Assembly: GCA_018401935.1 (NCBI GenBank)
Contig: JAGYJQ010000001.1
Coordinates: 186,001-250,000 of the forward strand
Length of the DNA stretch: 64,000 bases
Origin: Balneolaceae bacterium
GTDB taxonomy: Bacteria; Bacteroidota; Rhodothermia; Balneolales; Balneolaceae
Reading direction: 5' to 3'
Positions 53,851 to 63,131 of the stretch are shown here, one piece after another (the stretch's first letter is position 1; each line of letters opens with the position of its first letter). Under the pieces are notes generated by a model that saw only the letters and a program-made list of their open reading frames with translations, was not told where the DNA came from and searched no databases. The position numbers were made by a program, and so were the translations under genes.

Positions 53851-55074
53851 ATGGGCACTACTGATTGGAGTCACATACGAAGTCAATTCCCTGTGCTTAA
53901 AACACAAGTAAATGGGTATGCACTTAGTTATTTAGACAATGGCGCCTCTAGCCAGATGCCAGCGTCTGTCATTACCAGATTATCTGATTACCACCAGCAT
54001 GAACATGCTAACATTCATCGTGGTGTTCATCATCTATCACAAACTGCTACAACGACCTATGAACAAACTCGTAGTCTTGTTAAAGATTTTCTAAATGCTG
54101 AGAGTCTTGAGCAAGTCATTTTCACATCAGGGACAACAGATTCAATCAATTTAGTTGCCCAATCATGGGGAAGTAGTAATTTATCAGCGGGTGACGAGAT
54201 CATATTGTCTGAAATGGAACATCATGCAAATATTGTTCCTTGGCAAATGATCGCTCAAAAGACGGGTGCCATCATTAAAGTAATACCACTATTGGATAAT
54301 GGTGAACTGGATCTAGAAGTATATGCAACTTTATTAAACGAACGAACAAAAATGGTTGCCTTAGTTCATGTATCTAACACCCTAGGAACCGTAAATCCTG
54401 TTTCGGAAATAATCGAAATGGCAAAAAATGTTGGAGCAAAAGTGCTGATTGATGGTGCTCAAGCAACTCCACATATGATGGTAGATGTACAGGAGTTAGG
54501 TGCCGATTTTTATACCTTTTCTGCACATAAAATGTGTGGGCCTACCGGTTTTGGCGTTTTATACGGAAATAAGTCCCTATTAGAATCCATGCCCCCGTAC
54601 AGAGGGGGAGGTGATATGATAGATAAGGTTAGTTTTTCTGGAACAACCTATAATGATCTCCCTTATAAATTTGAAGCAGGAACACCACCAATTGCTGCAG
54701 GTATTGCATTTGGAGAGGCTATAAGGTACTTAAATGCAATTGGGATGGATAAAATTGCTCAACGAGAGTCTGACCTCCTAGCGTATGCAATGGACGGTTT
54801 TAGTAGCTTGGAGCATATTCGATTTATAGGTACCTCTAGTAATAAAACATCGGTCATTTCTTTTTTAATTGACAACATTCACCCAACGGATGCAGGTACT
54901 ATATTAGATAAGTTTGGCATTGCCGTACGCACCGGACATCACTGTACACAGCCGATTATGGAACGATATGGTATACCGGGTACGATACGCGCCTCACTTT
55001 CTTTTTATAACAATGAAACAGATATTGATTCATTGATTAATGGCATAATAGAAACCCAATCATTTTTTAATTAA
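53851..55074 (+). CDS. sufS: Cysteine desulfurase SufS
   Basis: A PLP enzyme that mobilises sulfur from cysteine for cluster assembly. Of 407 residues, YLDNGASSQMP and ANIHRGVHHLSQTA lie near the start, FTSGTTDSINLVA and EMEHHANIVPWQ follow, the PLP lysine is in FYTFSAHKMCGPTGFGVLYG (near 225), and the active-site cysteine is in RTGHHCTQP (near 362). Group II (SufS-type) spacing is evident. No SufE or SufU activator gene is in the cluster. Confidence 0.96.
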   Translation: MGTTDWSHIRSQFPVLKTQVNGYALSYLDNGASSQMPASVITRLSDYHQHEHANIHRGVHHLSQTATTTYEQTRSLVKDFLNAESLEQVIFTSGTTDSINLVAQSWGSSNLSAGDEIILSEMEHHANIVPWQMIAQKTGAIIKVIPLLDNGELDLEVYATLLNERTKMVALVHVSNTLGTVNPVSEIIEMAKNVGAKVLIDGAQATPHMMVDVQELGADFYTFSAHKMCGPTGFGVLYGNKSLLESMPPYRGGGDMIDKVSFSGTTYNDLPYKFEAGTPPIAAGIAFGEAIRYLNAIGMDKIAQRESDLLAYAMDGFSSLEHIRFIGTSSNKTSVISFLIDNIHPTDAGTILDKFGIAVRTGHHCTQPIMERYGIPGTIRASLSFYNNETDIDSLINGIIETQSFFN

Positions 55075-55084
55075 CCAATCAACA

Positions 55085-55636
55085 ATGGCTAAAATCAAAG
55101 AAATCGAACGCACACCAAATCCAGACGCCATGCGGTTTGTTCTTGCAGAACCATTGACCAATGGGGTAACCCGTTCCTACGAAGATGCCCAGGAGGCAAA
55201 AGACGACCGTTTAGCCTCCTCACTATTTGACATTGAACACGTGATTAACGTGTATTATGTGGATCGTTACATCACTGTAACTCAGGATGGTGGAGCGGTA
55301 TGGTCAGAGTTATTAAGAAAATTAGCACCACCCATTCGTGAAGCAGAAGCACAAGAAAATTTACTTGATGATGATGAAGTACATGTGAGTAAAGAAGCTC
55401 TGGATTCGGATGACCCAAGATTACAAGAAATTAACCGGATGCTTGATGAGCAAGTGCGACCTTATTTACTGGCCGATGGTGGAGGACTAAAAGTTATAAG
55501 CTTAGAAGAAAACAGACTCAAAGTTCATTACCAAGGTGCTTGTGGCACATGTCCAACAGCGACAACGGGTACCTTGTACGCCATAGAAAGTATGGTCAAG
55601 AGAGTAGATCCAGAAATACAAGTCATTTCGGTGTAA
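55085..55636 (+). CDS. nfuA: Nfu-type Fe-S carrier protein
   Basis: An N-terminal Nfu_N domain (ERTPNPDAMRFVLAEP, about 8-23) joins a C-terminal NifU-like domain (EINRMLDEQVRPYLLADGGGLKV, then YQGACGTCPTATTGTLYAIE). The CxxC motif in GACGTCP binds a 4Fe-4S cluster at a dimer interface. The protein would deliver clusters made by SufBCD to target enzymes. It lies 10 bases after sufS and 1 base before the A-type carrier gene. Confidence 0.93.
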   Translation: MAKIKEIERTPNPDAMRFVLAEPLTNGVTRSYEDAQEAKDDRLASSLFDIEHVINVYYVDRYITVTQDGGAVWSELLRKLAPPIREAEAQENLLDDDEVHVSKEALDSDDPRLQEINRMLDEQVRPYLLADGGGLKVISLEENRLKVHYQGACGTCPTATTGTLYAIESMVKRVDPEIQVISV

Positions 55637-55637
55637 C

Positions 55638-55982
55638 ATGTCAGAGATTACCATTAGCGATACCGCTTATCAGCGAATATGTGAAATAAAAGGTTCAGAG
55701 ACTGATGAGCAAAAAAATCTCTTGCAAATCTCTATTATTAGTGGTGGTTGTAGTGGTCTAAGCTATGATTTAAAACTGGTTAAACAGCAAGATTTAACCA
55801 TTAAAGAAACAGACCACCTTTTTCAATATCCTGACTTTAGTTTATACATAGATATGCGAAGCTTCCTAATGTTAGCTGGTACTGAGTTAGATTTTAGTGA
55901 CGGATTAGAAGGAAAAGGATTCCACTTTCACAATCCAAACGCAAGTCGAACATGCTCTTGTGGGGAAAGTTTTTCGATATAG
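55638..55982 (+). CDS. sufA: A-type Fe-S carrier (SufA/IscA/ErpA family)
   Basis: The 114 residues show the three conserved cysteines of A-type carriers: GGCSGLSYDL (about 38) and CSCGESF near the C-terminus. The strand pattern ITISDTAYQRICEI opens the fold. A-type proteins transfer clusters to apo-enzymes. Its position in the suf operon after nfu favours SufA. Confidence 0.93.
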   Translation: MSEITISDTAYQRICEIKGSETDEQKNLLQISIISGGCSGLSYDLKLVKQQDLTIKETDHLFQYPDFSLYIDMRSFLMLAGTELDFSDGLEGKGFHFHNPNASRTCSCGESFSI

Positions 55983-56039
55983 TCATTTAATGACTTTTGC
56001 ATCCCATTGTTTTACTATTGACTATTTGAAAACAAATGT

Positions 56040-56555
56040 ATGATTACCAATAAAGTTCAATCAAATGAAAAGCTAGTTTCTATTGATATAGCCAAAAGCT
56101 TTGGTCCCAAGTTCCCGATAAAATCTTTAGATATAACTCCTTGGTTATTTAAAGGGCTTATTCTCAAAGAAGACTTCTTTAGAGAATGTATTGACCAGCA
56201 CGATTGGCATGAATATCAGGACTCCTATTTGTGCATTGAAGTTAACGAAGACGCTCTATTAGCACCATGGGCGTATATGATTCTTACCGAAACAGGCAAG
56301 CGACACGCAAAAGATGTATTCTTTACCAACCCAGTGGATGCACAATCGCAGCTAATCAAGCGGAATATTGACGAAGCCGATTTTAGTTCTTATGAAGAGA
56401 AATACGTATTAGTTAAGGGTTGTTCTAATAAGTCTGTGACCCCTGATATATATGCCCATATAACAAAGAAGCTCATTGGTACCGCAAAAAAAATAATGTA
56501 TGGTGAAGCGTGTTCTTTTGTACCTATATACACAGGTAAATCAAAAAAACTATAA
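56040..56555 (+). CDS. DUF2480 family protein
   Basis: The 171 residues match DUF2480, a family I know mainly from Bacteroidota: LDITPWLFKGLILKEDFFRECIDQHDWHEYQDSYLCIEV, then DALLAPWAYMILTE. A late YVLVKGCSNKSVTPDIYAHIT contains a conserved-looking cysteine. Function is unknown, but adjacency to suf genes suggests an Fe-S related role. It lies 57 bases after sufA. Confidence 0.85.
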   Translation: MITNKVQSNEKLVSIDIAKSFGPKFPIKSLDITPWLFKGLILKEDFFRECIDQHDWHEYQDSYLCIEVNEDALLAPWAYMILTETGKRHAKDVFFTNPVDAQSQLIKRNIDEADFSSYEEKYVLVKGCSNKSVTPDIYAHITKKLIGTAKKIMYGEACSFVPIYTGKSKKL

Positions 56556-56558
56556 TCT

Positions 56559-57290
56559 ATGGGAAGTGTACTTGTTACGGGTTCCTCAAGAGGAATAGGA
56601 AAAGCGATTGTTAATCGATATTTAGATGAGGAATGGAGAGTATATGGTGCTTCAACCACAGATATTTCGACCTGGAGTGATCGCCCAAAGTACAGGCATA
56701 CTATTGTAGACCTGATTGAATACAAACAAGCCATTGACTATTGGGTGCATTCATTAGAAAAGCTTGAAAAATTCCCTCAAGTCCTTGTCAACAATGCCGC
56801 CGTTTTCATTGAAAGTCCCATTAGCTCATCTGACGAGTCTTGGTTAGAAAACTGGAACAAAACTCTGTCAATTAACTTAACAGCTAGTAGTTATCTTGCA
56901 AAGAAGGTGATCAAAATATGGTCTGATTCACAGGTAGAAGGAATTCTTATTAATATTTCTTCACGCGCAGGGCAGCGTGGAGATACCGAAGAATTTGCTG
57001 CCTATGCGGCCTCTAAAGCTGGTATGATGGCCTTTGTTAAAAGTATCGCACGTAATTACGGGAAACAAGGTATTACAGCGTTTAGCATAGCCCCAGGTTT
57101 TGTTCATACCGATATGGCTATAGAATCGATTAAAACGTATGGGGAAGAGTATCTAACCCAAGGATTAGCTCTTAACACCATTGTACCCCCAGAAGATATA
57201 GCAACCCTTGCATTTCGAATTGGTTCAGGGGAGTTCAAGCATGCGACCGGTCAAACTTTTCACATTAATTCTGGTTCTTACCTATTCTAA
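56559..57290 (+). CDS. Short-chain dehydrogenase/reductase
   Basis: A classical SDR of 243 residues. The cofactor motif is VLVTGSSRGIGKAI (about 4-17), NNAAVF and the catalytic serine follow in LINISSRAGQRG, and the YxxxK motif is YAASKAGM (near 155). The PGFVHTDMA and HINSGSYLF endings are usual for FabG-like enzymes. The ketone substrate is unknown. It begins 3 bases after DUF2480, probably within the same transcript. Confidence 0.9.
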   Translation: MGSVLVTGSSRGIGKAIVNRYLDEEWRVYGASTTDISTWSDRPKYRHTIVDLIEYKQAIDYWVHSLEKLEKFPQVLVNNAAVFIESPISSSDESWLENWNKTLSINLTASSYLAKKVIKIWSDSQVEGILINISSRAGQRGDTEEFAAYAASKAGMMAFVKSIARNYGKQGITAFSIAPGFVHTDMAIESIKTYGEEYLTQGLALNTIVPPEDIATLAFRIGSGEFKHATGQTFHINSGSYLF

Positions 57291-57353
57291 GATGTCTACA
57301 GAGATTTTAACTCGCTTAATTTTATTCCCTGTTTAAGTTTACTAACTTACCGC

Positions 57354-58430
57354 ATGAGTTCTATTTCAACCCGTAAAAAAGATCACATAGATCTTACTTT
57401 GTCCGAACGTAGTCAATACAAGAGATCGGCTGGCTTTCAAATGTATCAACTCAAGCATAATGCTCTACCAGAATGTGGACTTAAGGACATATCTTTTCGT
57501 TCACATTTATTAGGTAGTGAGTTTGAGTTCCCCCTATTTATATCATCTATGACCGGAGGCCACGGAGAGGCCACTAACCTAAATGCTGAAATAGCTACGT
57601 TTTGTGAGCACTTTAAGATCCCTTTTGGGGTAGGTAGTCAGCGGGTGATGCTTGAGGATAGTACCCACGAAAAAAGTTTTACCATTGTTCGTAAAAAAGC
57701 GCCAAATGCATTTATAGCAGCTAATATAGGTGGGGCACAACTTATTGGAGGAATGCCAAGTTACCACCTTCAAACAATGATCAATTCTATTCAGGCCAAT
57801 GCTGTTATCGTCCATCTTAATCCACTTCAAGAGCTAATTCAACCAGAAGGAGATGTTCAATTTTCTGGTGTTCTCAAGGGAATTGAACAGTTGGTCAAGG
57901 AATCTACGGTGCCAATAATAATAAAAGAGACGGGCGCGGGGATTGATTCTACCGTTGCAAAAAGATTGCTCAATGTTGGCGTAAAGGTGATTGATGTTGC
58001 TGGAGTAGGAGGCACCTCATGGTCTAGAGTTGAAGCCGCTCGTTCAACCCCAAGACCGGATCTAGAGAAGGAGGGTAGTACATTAACTCTTAAATACGAA
58101 ATTGAAATGCAAGAACGCTTTAATGAATGGGGGAATAGCACGGTCTATTGTCTAAAATCGTTACAGGAACTAGCATGGGAGCGAGAATTTGAAATTATTG
58201 CATCTGGAGGAATCCGGCATGCACAGGATATGATAAAAGCCAGATGTTTAGGGGCACATTTTGTGGCGGTTGCCCAACCAGTAGTTCGAGTATTAAAAGA
58301 AGAAGGGTTAAAAGGGTTAGAAAAATGGTTTAACTTGTGGCGAAAAGAAGCAACAATGATTATGACCTTGTTAGGAGTTCGAGAATGGAGACTCTTAAGT
58401 GAAGAACATATAACCCCTCATTACTTATGA
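57354..58430 (+). CDS. fni: Isopentenyl-diphosphate delta-isomerase, type 2
   Basis: An FMN- and NADPH-dependent enzyme that interconverts IPP and DMAPP. The 358 residues carry RKKDHIDLTLSE, FPLFISSMTGGHGEATNLN, PFGVGSQRVMLED, HLNPLQELIQPEGD (metal site), IIKETGAGI and DVAGVGGTSWSRVE, ending in ASGGIRHAQDMIKA. It is full length and precedes a prenyl synthase by a 4-base overlap, so the pair provides isoprenoid precursors. Confidence 0.95.
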   Translation: MSSISTRKKDHIDLTLSERSQYKRSAGFQMYQLKHNALPECGLKDISFRSHLLGSEFEFPLFISSMTGGHGEATNLNAEIATFCEHFKIPFGVGSQRVMLEDSTHEKSFTIVRKKAPNAFIAANIGGAQLIGGMPSYHLQTMINSIQANAVIVHLNPLQELIQPEGDVQFSGVLKGIEQLVKESTVPIIIKETGAGIDSTVAKRLLNVGVKVIDVAGVGGTSWSRVEAARSTPRPDLEKEGSTLTLKYEIEMQERFNEWGNSTVYCLKSLQELAWEREFEIIASGGIRHAQDMIKARCLGAHFVAVAQPVVRVLKEEGLKGLEKWFNLWRKEATMIMTLLGVREWRLLSEEHITPHYL

Positions 58431-59410
58431 ATAAACGTTGGCTCGATGAAATTGAAAGGGCTATTATGCAATTAGAGTTGCCTAATGAACCAAGTTCGTT
58501 ATATGACCCTTTTCATTACACAATGGGCATGGGTGGAAAAAGAATTCGGCCATATTTAACTCTTTTAGCAGCTGGAATTGCATCTGGTCAGCATGTAAGC
58601 GCTATGAATGCAGCCCTTGCGATTGAAATACTCCATAACTTCACCTTAGTTCATGATGATATAATGGATGAGGCTGATACTAGAAGAGGCATTGCTACTG
58701 TGCACAAAAAGTGGGATTCTAATGTGGCTATTTTAAGTGGTGATGTAATGTATGTCTATGCTTTTCAGCAACTATTACAGTATGGAAAGAATGAGCATAT
58801 TGGGCAAGAAGCGTATCACGCACTAATGGAGGTATTTGTTCAAGCAACCATTAAAGTATGTGACGGGCAGGCTTTAGATATGGAGCTCATGCAACGTGAA
58901 AAGGTAGAAGTTGAGCAATATATTGAGATGATTGAAGGTAAAACGGGAGCGTTACTATCTGCTGCACTTGGACTTGGAGTAATTATAGGTGGAAGACTTG
59001 ATCTCCTAGCTACTATGCAAGAACTAGGCAGGTTAATGGGGGTTGCCTTTCAAATGCAAGACGACCTTCTGGATGTGACAGCCGAACCCAAAGATTTTGG
59101 AAAAAAGAAGGCTGGAGATCTAATAGAAGGGAAAAAAACATATTTATGGATACGAACCTACGAGCAGTGCACCAAAGATGAACAAGCTCTCATGGATTTA
59201 GCCTACAAAGGATCGAAAGAATTACTGAACCATGCATGGGTAGCGTCGGTAACCGAGCTCATGTACAAGTATCATGTCATTGACGAAATATCTCATCTTA
59301 TCAACAATAAATATGCGCAGATTTACGATATTATAGAGGAATTCGAGCATCTCGAATATCGGAGTGAACTCCATCAACTTATAGACTTTTTAACGTCCCG
59401 GATAAAATAA
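58427..59410 (+). CDS. Polyprenyl diphosphate synthase
   Basis: A trans-prenyltransferase of 327 residues. The first aspartate-rich motif is LVHDDIMDEADTRRG (DDxxD, near 85) and the second is FQMQDDLLDVTA (DDxxD, near 217). GGKRIRPYLTLLAAG and GKKTYLWI are usual. Chain length cannot be read with confidence; quinone side chains, carotenoids or undecaprenyl precursors are possible products. It overlaps the upstream isomerase by 4 bases and is followed 2 bases later by bamD. Confidence 0.93.
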   Translation: MNKRWLDEIERAIMQLELPNEPSSLYDPFHYTMGMGGKRIRPYLTLLAAGIASGQHVSAMNAALAIEILHNFTLVHDDIMDEADTRRGIATVHKKWDSNVAILSGDVMYVYAFQQLLQYGKNEHIGQEAYHALMEVFVQATIKVCDGQALDMELMQREKVEVEQYIEMIEGKTGALLSAALGLGVIIGGRLDLLATMQELGRLMGVAFQMQDDLLDVTAEPKDFGKKKAGDLIEGKKTYLWIRTYEQCTKDEQALMDLAYKGSKELLNHAWVASVTELMYKYHVIDEISHLINNKYAQIYDIIEEFEHLEYRSELHQLIDFLTSRIK

Positions 59411-59412
59411 CT

Positions 59413-60222
59413 ATGCTATTACGTCTTGCCACTTTACTATTGCTAAGTGTAACACTTTCTTGCGCCAATAAAGAGCTTATTAAACCTGGAGAACCTATTG
59501 ATTCCGCTTACGAAAAATCCATTGCTTTCTATGAAAAGGAAGAGTATTCGGATGCGGCATATGGATTTGATTTGGTTACTCGAATGGGTAGGGGAACCAC
59601 CTATGCAAAAGAAGCACAGTTCTTATTAGCCGAAAGTTATTTCAAAAACAAGCAATACCTGCTAGCTGCCTCTGAATATGAACGATTTATTAGTTATTAT
59701 CCGCAAGATGAACGAAGACAAGAGGTTGAGTTTAACAGAGCGCTGAGTTACTATCAACAATCTCCACGTTATCGACTAGATCAAAGCCCTACCATGCGAG
59801 CCATTGAGCTGTTTCAATTGTTCAACAACAACTACCCAAACTCACCCTTTATTGAAGAAAGTGCTCAGAAAATAGATGAGCTACGAAATAAATTGGCACG
59901 TAAAACCTTTGAATCGGGCCAATTCTACCTTCGAACCTTACGATACAAAGCAGCAACTATCTATTTTGATCAGACTATTGATCAATACCCTGAAACCCGA
60001 TGGGCAGAATCGGCTTTACTAAAAATCATAGAGACCTATGTTAGTTATGCTGAGCAAAGCATACAATCGAAGCAACTAGAACGGTATAATTTAGCTGTTG
60101 AGAACTACGAAAAATTTCTACAATTATTCCCACAAAGTACGCTTCGTTCAGAAGCAGAGTCGTATTATTTACAAGCAGTGAGTGAGATTCGAAAGCTAGA
60201 ACCGGTCGCTAGCGCCAATTAA
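59413..60222 (+). CDS. bamD: Outer membrane assembly lipoprotein BamD
   Basis: BamD is the essential TPR lipoprotein of the BAM complex that inserts outer-membrane beta-barrels. A signal peptide ends in lipobox LSC near residue 17. TPR helices follow: AYEKSIAFYEKEEYSDAAYGF, AQFLLAESYFKNKQYLLAASEYERFI, FNRALSYYQQSP and ATIYFDQTIDQYP. The 269 residues match the family. Its position after fni and the prenyl synthase is unremarkable for this phylum. Confidence 0.92.
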   Translation: MLLRLATLLLLSVTLSCANKELIKPGEPIDSAYEKSIAFYEKEEYSDAAYGFDLVTRMGRGTTYAKEAQFLLAESYFKNKQYLLAASEYERFISYYPQDERRQEVEFNRALSYYQQSPRYRLDQSPTMRAIELFQLFNNNYPNSPFIEESAQKIDELRNKLARKTFESGQFYLRTLRYKAATIYFDQTIDQYPETRWAESALLKIIETYVSYAEQSIQSKQLERYNLAVENYEKFLQLFPQSTLRSEAESYYLQAVSEIRKLEPVASAN

Positions 60223-60233
60223 ATTATCAGAGG

Positions 60234-60812
60234 ATGTCACATAAGCGAATTGGGCTCTTTGGAGGTAGCTTTGACCCAATACACTTAGGTCACTTAGCCA
60301 TTCTTCGGTCATTTCTTTTAAGTGGATACATAGATGAATTGTGGCTGCTTGTTAATCCACACCCGCCTCATAAGCATACCACAGATGCGAACTATATAGA
60401 TCGGTTGAATATGGTTGAAATGGCTACGAAAGACATAGATGGGTGTTTGATCTCACGGATAGAAGAAGATCTACCAATTCCCAGTTATAGCTACAAAACG
60501 ATTGATTATGTGATTGACACCTTAGGATATCCTGAAGTATACTTTTGCTTGGGATCCGATAGTATAGATAATTTTAGGTCTTGGAAAGATTATGAAAAAA
60601 TACTTGAGAGGGTTAGATTATTAGTTGCGCAGAGAAAGGCTGATTTTACTTTGCCAGCCTACCTAAAATCGAAGGCTATATTGGTTGAGCATGAATTAAT
60701 GACTATTTCTTCAACTGATCTCAGAGGCAAACTTCAAACAGGAGAACCTTTAGACGAGCATCTTCATTCAACCACCATAGACTACATCAGTAAACACAAC
60801 CTATACCGTTGA
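60234..60812 (+). CDS. nadD: Nicotinate-nucleotide adenylyltransferase NadD
   Basis: NadD adenylates nicotinate mononucleotide in NAD synthesis. The nucleotidyltransferase motif FGGSFDPIHLGHL (about 9-21) and the second signature MTISSTDLRGKL (near 160) are intact; VNPHPPHK and FCLGSDSIDNFRSW are NadD-specific. At 192 residues it is full length. It is followed closely by the LD-carboxypeptidase gene. Confidence 0.95.
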   Translation: MSHKRIGLFGGSFDPIHLGHLAILRSFLLSGYIDELWLLVNPHPPHKHTTDANYIDRLNMVEMATKDIDGCLISRIEEDLPIPSYSYKTIDYVIDTLGYPEVYFCLGSDSIDNFRSWKDYEKILERVRLLVAQRKADFTLPAYLKSKAILVEHELMTISSTDLRGKLQTGEPLDEHLHSTTIDYISKHNLYR

Positions 60813-60814
60813 TT

Positions 60815-61879
60815 ATGCCTATAAATCGAAGTCAATTTTTTAAAACCTTAGGATTGGGAACAACTTTTCACATACTTGAATCGAGTGTTCAAAAAACACC
60901 CTCAGCAGGAAAAATAGTACAGGGTAGTTCACCATTCCCGAACATAGAATCTGAATCGATTAAGCCAAAGGCATTACAACCGGGCGATACAATTGGGTTG
61001 GTTTCTCCCGCAAGTCCAGTATATAATCCAGACGATTTCGAAGAAATGCTCGTTAAAGTTAATTCCTTAGGCTATAAAGTTGTACTTGGGGAACATGTGC
61101 GAGACCGACGTGGATATTTAGCAGGCACAGATGAAGATCGTGCAAAAGATCTTATGAACATGTTTAAAAACCCAGTAATTGACGGGATTCTCTGTGTTAG
61201 GGGGGGCTGGGGTTGTAATCGGATGTTACCCTATTTAGACTTTGAAGTCATTGCATCCAATCCTAAAATACTTTGTGGCTTCAGTGATATAAGCTCTCTA
61301 CATCTGGCTCTCTGGAAAAAATCAAGTCTACATACCTTTCATGGTCCAGTAGGAACTTCTAGTTGGAGTTCTTATTCCACACAATATTTCAAAGAGGTAA
61401 TTGAGAAAGGGGGGATGCCAAGCTATCAATATCCCGAAAATCATGGAGAGGATCACCTCACCATTCAACCAGGAACGACAGAAGGGATACTCCTAGGTGG
61501 TAATCTAACCGTTTTATGTTCCTTGATTGGAAGTGAATATCTACCTGATTTTACGGGTTCAATCTTGTATTTAGAGGATGTGGGAGAGGACGTATACCGT
61601 GTGGACCGAATGTTGACCCAATTAAAATTGAGTGGGATTTTAAATAAGATTAACGGGTTTATTTTTGGTAAATGTACTAATTGCGATGCTGGAGCAAATA
61701 GTTTGAGCTTAGAGCAAGTATTTAACGATCATATTCTTCCACTTAACATCCCGGCTTTTTATGGTGCACTCATAAGCCATGAAACCGATAATAGTACCAT
61801 ACCTGTAGGTATTAAGGCTCGTATGAATGCAACATTGGGATCGATACAACTTATGGAGCCCGCAGTAATTATTTCATAA
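60815..61879 (+). CDS. ldcA: LD-carboxypeptidase (peptidase S66)
   Basis: A serine peptidase that trims the terminal D-alanine of muropeptides during peptidoglycan recycling. The nucleophile Ser is in LCGFSDISSL, the catalytic Glu in YLEDVGED and the His near LISHETDN. VRGGWGCNRMLPYLDF is the substrate-cleft helix. The N-terminus MPINRSQFFKTLGLG resembles a Tat signal with the second arginine replaced, so export is unclear. The frame reaches a TTG at 60809 overlapping nadD; I prefer the ATG at 60815. Confidence 0.92.
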   Translation: MPINRSQFFKTLGLGTTFHILESSVQKTPSAGKIVQGSSPFPNIESESIKPKALQPGDTIGLVSPASPVYNPDDFEEMLVKVNSLGYKVVLGEHVRDRRGYLAGTDEDRAKDLMNMFKNPVIDGILCVRGGWGCNRMLPYLDFEVIASNPKILCGFSDISSLHLALWKKSSLHTFHGPVGTSSWSSYSTQYFKEVIEKGGMPSYQYPENHGEDHLTIQPGTTEGILLGGNLTVLCSLIGSEYLPDFTGSILYLEDVGEDVYRVDRMLTQLKLSGILNKINGFIFGKCTNCDAGANSLSLEQVFNDHILPLNIPAFYGALISHETDNSTIPVGIKARMNATLGSIQLMEPAVIIS

Positions 61880-61922
61880 TAGGGCTATTTACCACTGTAC
61901 TATGTCTATTTAAAGTAGACCG

Positions 61923-61950
61923 TAAAAGGTGTTCGGTAAAAGGTATTCGG
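61923..61950. repeat. Short tandem direct repeat in a convergent gap
   Basis: Two 14-base units, TAAAAGGTGTTCGG and TAAAAGGTATTCGG, differ at one base and lie in tandem at 61923-61936 and 61937-61950, just outside the end of the minus-strand gene. No function is evident. Confidence 0.5.
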
Positions 61951-61953
61951 CAC

Positions 61954-63066
61954 CTATAAGTTCCTCAAATTGCCCTTCATATGGTTATAGTGACTAAACG
62001 TTTTAGAGTCAGTATACCCTCCCATGGATTCAGCTGTTAAGCATGAATGAACTGGATAAATAGAAAGATATGGTTGGTTTGCCACCTCATAGATCAAATC
62101 TTTTGGACCAATAATTACGCCGTGTTCTTGAGAAATCTTGTCCAAATACAAATTAGGTGTATCTTTTAAGCGGCCATAAACTATTCTACCATTGATGTCT
62201 AGATAGTCTTTTGAGAAATGGACGGCCCCACCATGTACCACTATTTGAGCACATTCTTTATTACCAGATTCAGTCACATTTGTGGGTATATCCGTAGCAT
62301 TCCGGTCTTTTACCTCTATAATGGGGCAATCTACCCAAACCGCAATATCTTCCTGTCGGCAACTTCCAATATGTTGTTGGTTTAGATCATAAAAAAACAA
62401 GTTTCCCGGTGTTAGTACATCAATGACAGAGAAGTTATCCATCAACGAACAGGTGGGAGTATCCCCATAATAAATGGGTAAATTAACGGTTTTCTTTAAC
62501 TGGTTCATGGATGCCGTCAAGCCTTCTGAAAAAGCAAGAATGGACGCCCTATTAGGCTCTTGATACGAATTTCCTGCATGAATGTAACACCCAGCGAGTG
62601 CTATATTTGTAAATGGCCGAATGGCTTCAATGAACTCGGATATCTCTGATAGATGGTCAATTGGTATCCCAGTCCGGCCGTAATTCGGGTCTACATCTAA
62701 GAGCACGTATAAAGGGTTATCGAGAATGCTATCGAGATGTTTCAGGTGCTCAATCGAACTAGACAGCACCGTTAAATTACTTACATTATTAACCTGGTTA
62801 ATGGATGTAAAAATACCTGGGTGTAAGGGGAGTGCTAGTAAAAAAGAATCCCAACCATCTTGTAAAAAATAGGCTAGCATATCCATGCTGGATACGGTAA
62901 TGTCAGTAACCCCTAAATCTCGTATCCAGCGACCCACTTCAATAGATTGATGGGTTTTGAAATGAGGTTGAAATTTTATGGAATGTTGCTGGGCTTTATT
63001 ACTGATCCGTGAACTATTTCGAAGTACAATTTCTTTATCAAGAACCAAACGAGGTTTTTCAATCAT
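61954..63066 (-). CDS. D-threonine aldolase / D-serine dehydratase-like PLP enzyme
   Basis: An alanine-racemase-fold type III PLP enzyme of 370 residues. The PLP lysine is in FQPHFKTHQS (near 37), an IHAGNSY motif follows and YYGDTPT contacts phosphate. The metal-binding pair near the C-terminus is PVHSCLTA (His, Cys), as in the DSD1/D-threonine aldolase group. It would cleave or dehydrate D-3-hydroxy amino acids; the exact substrate is open. It stands alone on the minus strand, divergent from rimB. Confidence 0.87.
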   Translation of the reverse strand: MIEKPRLVLDKEIVLRNSSRISNKAQQHSIKFQPHFKTHQSIEVGRWIRDLGVTDITVSSMDMLAYFLQDGWDSFLLALPLHPGIFTSINQVNNVSNLTVLSSSIEHLKHLDSILDNPLYVLLDVDPNYGRTGIPIDHLSEISEFIEAIRPFTNIALAGCYIHAGNSYQEPNRASILAFSEGLTASMNQLKKTVNLPIYYGDTPTCSLMDNFSVIDVLTPGNLFFYDLNQQHIGSCRQEDIAVWVDCPIIEVKDRNATDIPTNVTESGNKECAQIVVHGGAVHFSKDYLDINGRIVYGRLKDTPNLYLDKISQEHGVIIGPKDLIYEVANQPYLSIYPVHSCLTAESMGGYTDSKTFSHYNHMKGNLRNL

Positions 63067-63131
63067 AGGATGAATGGGTGTATTGCTTTTGGAAAAAATG
63101 ACGTATTTTTAACATAATAAATGTTTATGAA

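Noticed and set aside
56390-56734. 114-residue minus-strand reading frame spanning DUF2480 and the SDR start
   Set aside because: It crosses two real genes in the opposite direction and looks like chance.
60815-60900. Tat signal on the LD-carboxypeptidase
   Set aside because: The motif reads NRSQFF rather than RRxFL and no clear hydrophobic core or cleavage site follows, so I do not claim export.
61190-61290. LD-carboxypeptidase GGWGCNR taken as a serine-to-cysteine nucleophile change
   Set aside because: Counting residues against E. coli LdcA from memory puts the nucleophile in the later GxSD motif, which is intact here as GFSD.
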